Positions 30,600 through 33,387 of a stretch of 33,387 bases of DNA are shown piece by piece (within the stretch, counting starts at the first letter, position 1; each line of letters starts with the position of its first letter). Origin of the DNA: Candidatus Poribacteria bacterium (GTDB lineage: Bacteria; Poribacteria; WGA-4E; WGA-3G); NCBI GenBank assembly GCA_022827225.1, contig JAJDTJ010000117.1, forward strand, positions 1 to 33,387. Direction: 5' to 3'. Below the pieces are notes generated by a model, which worked only from the letters and a program-made list of their open reading frames with translations, had not been told where the DNA came from and did no database searches. The position numbers and the translations under genes were made by a program.

Positions 30600-30616
30600 T
30601 TTTGGTGTTTTATGAT

Positions 30617-31651
30617 ATGAAAAATTTGCTTGTTTTTCTTCTCTTTAATGTGTTATGTTTATCAGTCCAAGGGGCAGCATTGGAGTTCGCTTTTCAGCTT
30701 GGTGAGAAGCAGCAGCCACGCCTCGACGAATTGCTCCCCGATGTCGCGCGACAGATGGCATTTAACAAACATAGCAGGAAGTTGATAACAAAAGGGATGG
30801 GCGATGCTGTTGTAGAGTGGGATATCCAGAGCCGACAGAAACGAGAGATCGGCAACATCCACGCTAAGCGGTGGTTTTCCTATTCCACCGGCACGAATCA
30901 ACTATTAGTCCGAAAAGCGGATGATAACATTACTGTCCTTTCCGTAGCCAGTGGCGATGAAACACGACTGACGCATGGGCAGTATGAAGACGGTCGTCTG
31001 TCTACGGATGGCACGCTCGCGGTGTTATCAAAAGGTGATAGCGAGGTTGAGGTATGGCAACTCGCTAAGCAAAGTCCAGAGACTGTGAACACGAATGGAT
31101 TTGCCCAAAAATTGAAAACGCTTCAGACAAATTTCCCCGTCAGGAACGGACTCACGCTTTCTAACGATGGTCAGTTTATTGCGGCAGCAGAGGGAAGTTA
31201 TCGAGACGGTGAGGGGCATCGGACAGTCATTGAGATTTGGAACACAACCGATGCGGATCCGATCCAAGTTCACGACACCGGCGAGATTTTAGGGATTTGG
31301 AATCTGCTATTTTCACCCGATGCGACCATGGTAGCCGTTGATACACAGAAAAACGCGCAATCTGGGATCCGTATCTGGGAAGTTGGGACAGGCAGGCAAC
31401 GGCTTGCGAAAAGCGGGTTTGAAGCGTACTGGACACGTGCGCTCGCCTTTTCGCCGACTTCAGACTATCTCGCTTCGGGGGATGAGGCGGGCAACCTTCG
31501 AGTGTGGGACATCTCCGAAGGCGAATCGGTCATTTGGGAGACTTATTCCACCGGTATTCAAGCGTTAGCATTCTCGCCGAACGGTGAATATCTCGCTGTT
31601 GCGCTCTGGGATGCCACAATTCAAATTTTACATTGGAGGAAGAAACAGTGA
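30617..31651 (+). CDS. Exported WD40-repeat protein
   Basis: A 344-aa protein when started at ATG 30617, which gives a signal peptide (MKNLLVFLLFNVLCLSVQG); upstream TTG and GTG codons in frame add only five residues. No clear ribosome binding site is seen, and an operator-like palindrome lies immediately upstream. WD40 blades include LTLSNDGQFIAAAEG, LLFSPDATMVAVDTQ with SGIRIWEVGTG, LAFSPTSDYLASGDEAG with NLRVWDI and LAFSPNGEYLAVALWDATIQ. This is the eukaryote-like WD40 type rather than the TolB/PD40 type of the other propellers, and it lacks the WGxLK tail (ends LHWRKKQ). Its TGA overlaps the GTG of the next gene (GTGA), so the two are translationally coupled. Confidence 0.85.
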   Translation: MKNLLVFLLFNVLCLSVQGAALEFAFQLGEKQQPRLDELLPDVARQMAFNKHSRKLITKGMGDAVVEWDIQSRQKREIGNIHAKRWFSYSTGTNQLLVRKADDNITVLSVASGDETRLTHGQYEDGRLSTDGTLAVLSKGDSEVEVWQLAKQSPETVNTNGFAQKLKTLQTNFPVRNGLTLSNDGQFIAAAEGSYRDGEGHRTVIEIWNTTDADPIQVHDTGEILGIWNLLFSPDATMVAVDTQKNAQSGIRIWEVGTGRQRLAKSGFEAYWTRALAFSPTSDYLASGDEAGNLRVWDISEGESVIWETYSTGIQALAFSPNGEYLAVALWDATIQILHWRKKQ

Positions 31652-32166
31652 GCGACGAGAAAAATTTAGAAGAGGGTTCTTACATTGATGCAAAAGGGCG
31701 GACGCGCTGGCATCAGAACGATGAAATCGCACAGAAATTCTTGGAACTTCATACTTTCCTGATTATCGCCGACTATCCAGAAGACCACGCCTCCCGATAT
31801 CCGTGGTTGGCGAATTATATTTCTCGGTTTCCAGAACCGATGTCGGACCTCATCGCCCAAGGACGATTAATAGAGGAAATTCCAGGGGCTGGCGAAGTCG
31901 TAGCGAAAATCGTCGAGGAATTTCTGAACACTGGCACGAGCACGAAACTGGAAGAATTCGCCGGTGATACACCACGAACTGTTGTGGAGCTTGTACCTAT
32001 TCCGGGACTCGGTGCCAAAACGATTAAGCGACTTTACGAAGAGATCGGTGTGGATAGCCTCGCTTCACTTCGGACGGCAATTGATGAAGGGAAACTCAAG
32101 GGTTTCAAAGGCATCGGTAAAAAAACGTTAGAGAAATTTGAGGCGTATCTTGATGCGGCATTATAG
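31648..32166 (+). CDS. Helix-hairpin-helix protein resembling the N-terminus of PolX-type DNA polymerases
   Basis: A 172-aa protein. GTG 31648 is chosen because GGAGGA (31635-31640) lies 7 nt upstream; it overlaps the WD40 stop by 4 nt. After a short acidic leader, the pattern follows the 8-kDa plus finger region of family X DNA polymerases: NDEIAQKFLELHTFLIIAD, LIEEIPGAGEVVAKIVEEFL (first HhH), LVPIPGLGAKTIKRLYEEI (second HhH) and LKGFKGIGKKTLEKFEAYL (third HhH). The nucleotidyltransferase palm and PHP domains that follow in bacterial PolX are absent, and a stop codon ends the gene cleanly. It probably binds DNA non-specifically. Coupling to an exported WD40 protein is unexpected. Confidence 0.85.
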   Translation: MSDEKNLEEGSYIDAKGRTRWHQNDEIAQKFLELHTFLIIADYPEDHASRYPWLANYISRFPEPMSDLIAQGRLIEEIPGAGEVVAKIVEEFLNTGTSTKLEEFAGDTPRTVVELVPIPGLGAKTIKRLYEEIGVDSLASLRTAIDEGKLKGFKGIGKKTLEKFEAYLDAAL

Positions 32167-32262
32167 AATCGCTCTTGCAGTCAGATATGCATTGTGGCAT
32201 CGTTTCTGGAAGGTTTCCTAACGAATCGGATAACTCCTAAGCAAAAAAAGGGAGGTCAACTG

Positions 32263-32883
32263 ATGGCATTTAGCAATTTCAAGGCAATTCCTGAAGTGAT
32301 GGAAAGATTCAAAATCAAATACACCGAAAGTGACTTTGTCAGCGTGGATGAAACTGCAAGTCCTTCAGAGCAATTTCTGCAAGAATTTGAGTTTAACAGA
32401 CAACACTTCAATCTTTTCGCCTCCGAGGATTCGGCGTGTGAAACAGTTATCTTTCCTATTTTACGAGAAGTCTATAAAGCGTACGCTGATGGATATGTCC
32501 TCTGGATAAGACAATCTATTACTTACGATGAGACATTGAGTGGCACACCGGATTATTTTGTTGCGACAAAATCTGAATTGGGCAAGCCTATCGTCGGAAC
32601 ACCCTTGATAATCTTGGTCGAGGCGAAGAAAAACGATTTTGAACAAGGGTGGGGACAATGTTTGGCCGAATTGGTTGCTGCGCAAAAGATAAACGACGAC
32701 CCTGCTTTCCCTGTGTACGGCATTGTTACGGATGGAAAATCGTGGGAATTTGGTCGACTTGTTAAAGACATTTTTACACAAAACAGAACGAATTTTAATC
32801 TCGGTAATTTGGCATCCCTTTTTGGGGCGGTTAATTCTGTTTTCAAAGCGACCACTGAAGATCGAGAGGAAGTGGTGCCGTGA
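32263..32883 (+). CDS. PD-(D/E)XK nuclease-like protein
   Basis: A 206-aa protein. ATG 32263 is chosen for its GGGAGG about 6 nt upstream; the open frame starts at 32194 without one. A PD-(D/E)XK core is recognisable: E60 (SACETVIFPIL), P96-D97 in SGTPDYFV, E120-A-K122 in ILVEAKKNDF and a following GWGQCLAELVAA helix, with the usual spacing of about 20 residues between PD and EAK. Such domains are nucleases or inactive relatives; similar stand-alone proteins resemble the N-terminal endonuclease region of type I restriction subunits, but no methylase or specificity gene is adjacent. It lies 96 bp after the HhH gene, on the same strand, so a joint DNA-related role is possible. Confidence 0.75.
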   Translation: MAFSNFKAIPEVMERFKIKYTESDFVSVDETASPSEQFLQEFEFNRQHFNLFASEDSACETVIFPILREVYKAYADGYVLWIRQSITYDETLSGTPDYFVATKSELGKPIVGTPLIILVEAKKNDFEQGWGQCLAELVAAQKINDDPAFPVYGIVTDGKSWEFGRLVKDIFTQNRTNFNLGNLASLFGAVNSVFKATTEDREEVVP

Positions 32884-32911
32884 GATTTCACTGCATCGCA
32901 AGAATATATTT

Positions 32912-33253
32912 ATGGCAAGATCACTCACTGATGGCGAAATGGTTGATGGCAAGAAGCACGGCTATTGGATCACCTATTACGCGAATGGAAATAAACGAAG
33001 CGAAGGTGGTTACATCCATGGGAAGAAGGACGGACCTTGGATCACTTACCACAAGAACGGGAACAAAGCGAGCGAAGCCGCCTTCCGAGATAACAAATAC
33101 GAAGGACCTTGTATTACCTACCATGAAAACGGGAACCTTAGATCCAGAGGTGCTTATCCGAAACACGTAGGCAAATCCTACGATGGCAAAAAGGAAGGTC
33201 CCTTTTACGGTTACGAAGAAGACGGCAAAACAGTCTGGCTCATCGTAACTTAA
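32912..33253 (+). CDS. MORN-like (YwqK-family) repeat protein
   Basis: A 113-aa protein of four short repeats of the YwqK/MORN-variant type: GKKHGYWITYYANGNKRSEG, GKKDGPWITYHKNGNKASEA, NKYEGPCITYHENGNLRSRG and GKKEGPFYGYEEDGKTVW. These beta-hairpin repeats are annotated in some toxin-antitoxin contexts as YwqK-like antitoxins, but here no toxin is evident, and the upstream nuclease-like gene is only a weak candidate partner. The ATG at 32912 is chosen because the repeats begin soon after it; the open frame extends upstream into the nuclease gene in a different frame. No ribosome binding site is obvious. No signal peptide. Confidence 0.8.
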   Translation: MARSLTDGEMVDGKKHGYWITYYANGNKRSEGGYIHGKKDGPWITYHKNGNKASEAAFRDNKYEGPCITYHENGNLRSRGAYPKHVGKSYDGKKEGPFYGYEEDGKTVWLIVT

Positions 33254-33387
33254 CCCAAGTTGCTACCTTTATCCAAATAGCTGCTTTATACTCGTTGCGA
33301 TAACAAACAAAAGCACTTTCAACTCAAAACCGGCTGCTGACACCGCATGAATCGACTTGGGGAAAAGTTGTTCAATGAGACTGATTG

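Overview
The window looks like a piece of an uncultured, Gram-negative-type bacterial chromosome of medium GC. The gene mix is typical of large accessory-rich genomes such as Candidatus Poribacteria or Planctomycetes-like lineages: TolB/WD40 propellers, an FG-GAP/UnbV protein, a sulfatase, a formylglycine-enzyme-like protein, Rieske fusions, HEAT and ankyrin repeats, and an ECF sigma factor fused to a propeller. The lineage is inferred from gene content only. There is no rRNA, tRNA, CRISPR array, phage gene or intact transposase.

Layout. (1) 1-801 is non-coding with hairpins, small tandem repeats and a candidate sigma-54 promoter, followed by a sigma-54 activator with a degenerate receiver domain (802-2904). 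(2) A minus-strand pair, msrA and an HlyD-type adaptor (2922-5040), is followed by a HEAT-repeat gene whose 5' end lies in a MITE-like element. (3) A minus-strand set runs 5948-8553: a sugar isomerase-like TIM barrel and two overlapping ORFs resembling halves of one DUF6178-like protein. (4) Two paralogous secreted lectin-fold proteins occupy 8838-10496. (5) An AT-richer trio (10508-12219) holds a frameshifted zinc-ribbon gene, an ADP-ribosyltransferase-like gene and an unknown partner. The last overlaps a formylglycine-enzyme-like gene lacking its cysteines, followed by an FG-GAP/UnbV protein. (6) 14958-18857 holds a small unknown gene, two secreted TolB-like propellers and an enolase-superfamily enzyme. 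(7) An SHMT-like PLP enzyme (19391-20629) sits directly behind a second copy of the MITE-like element. (8) A secreted propeller (20708-21697) lies next to its paralog, an ECF sigma factor fused through one membrane segment to the same propeller (21760-23430). (9) A sulfatase ends in a strong hairpin terminator resembling an IS200/IS605 end. A perfect sigma-70 promoter then drives a Rieske-helical / ankyrin / Rieske-helical cluster (25604-30400). (10) The right end holds a WD40 protein translationally coupled to a PolX-N-terminus-like HhH protein, a PD-(D/E)XK nuclease-like protein and a MORN/YwqK-like protein.

The most interesting signals are two. First, five exported proteins of two different folds end in the same short C-terminal motif, P-x(2-3)-[KRH]-[LI]-x(3-4)-W-G-x-[LI]-K. 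The sigma-fused propeller, although closely related to one of them, lacks it, so the motif may be a sorting or anchoring tag. Second, the sigma-TM-propeller fusion looks like a one-piece transmembrane transcription switch, sitting beside a free exported copy of its own sensor domain.
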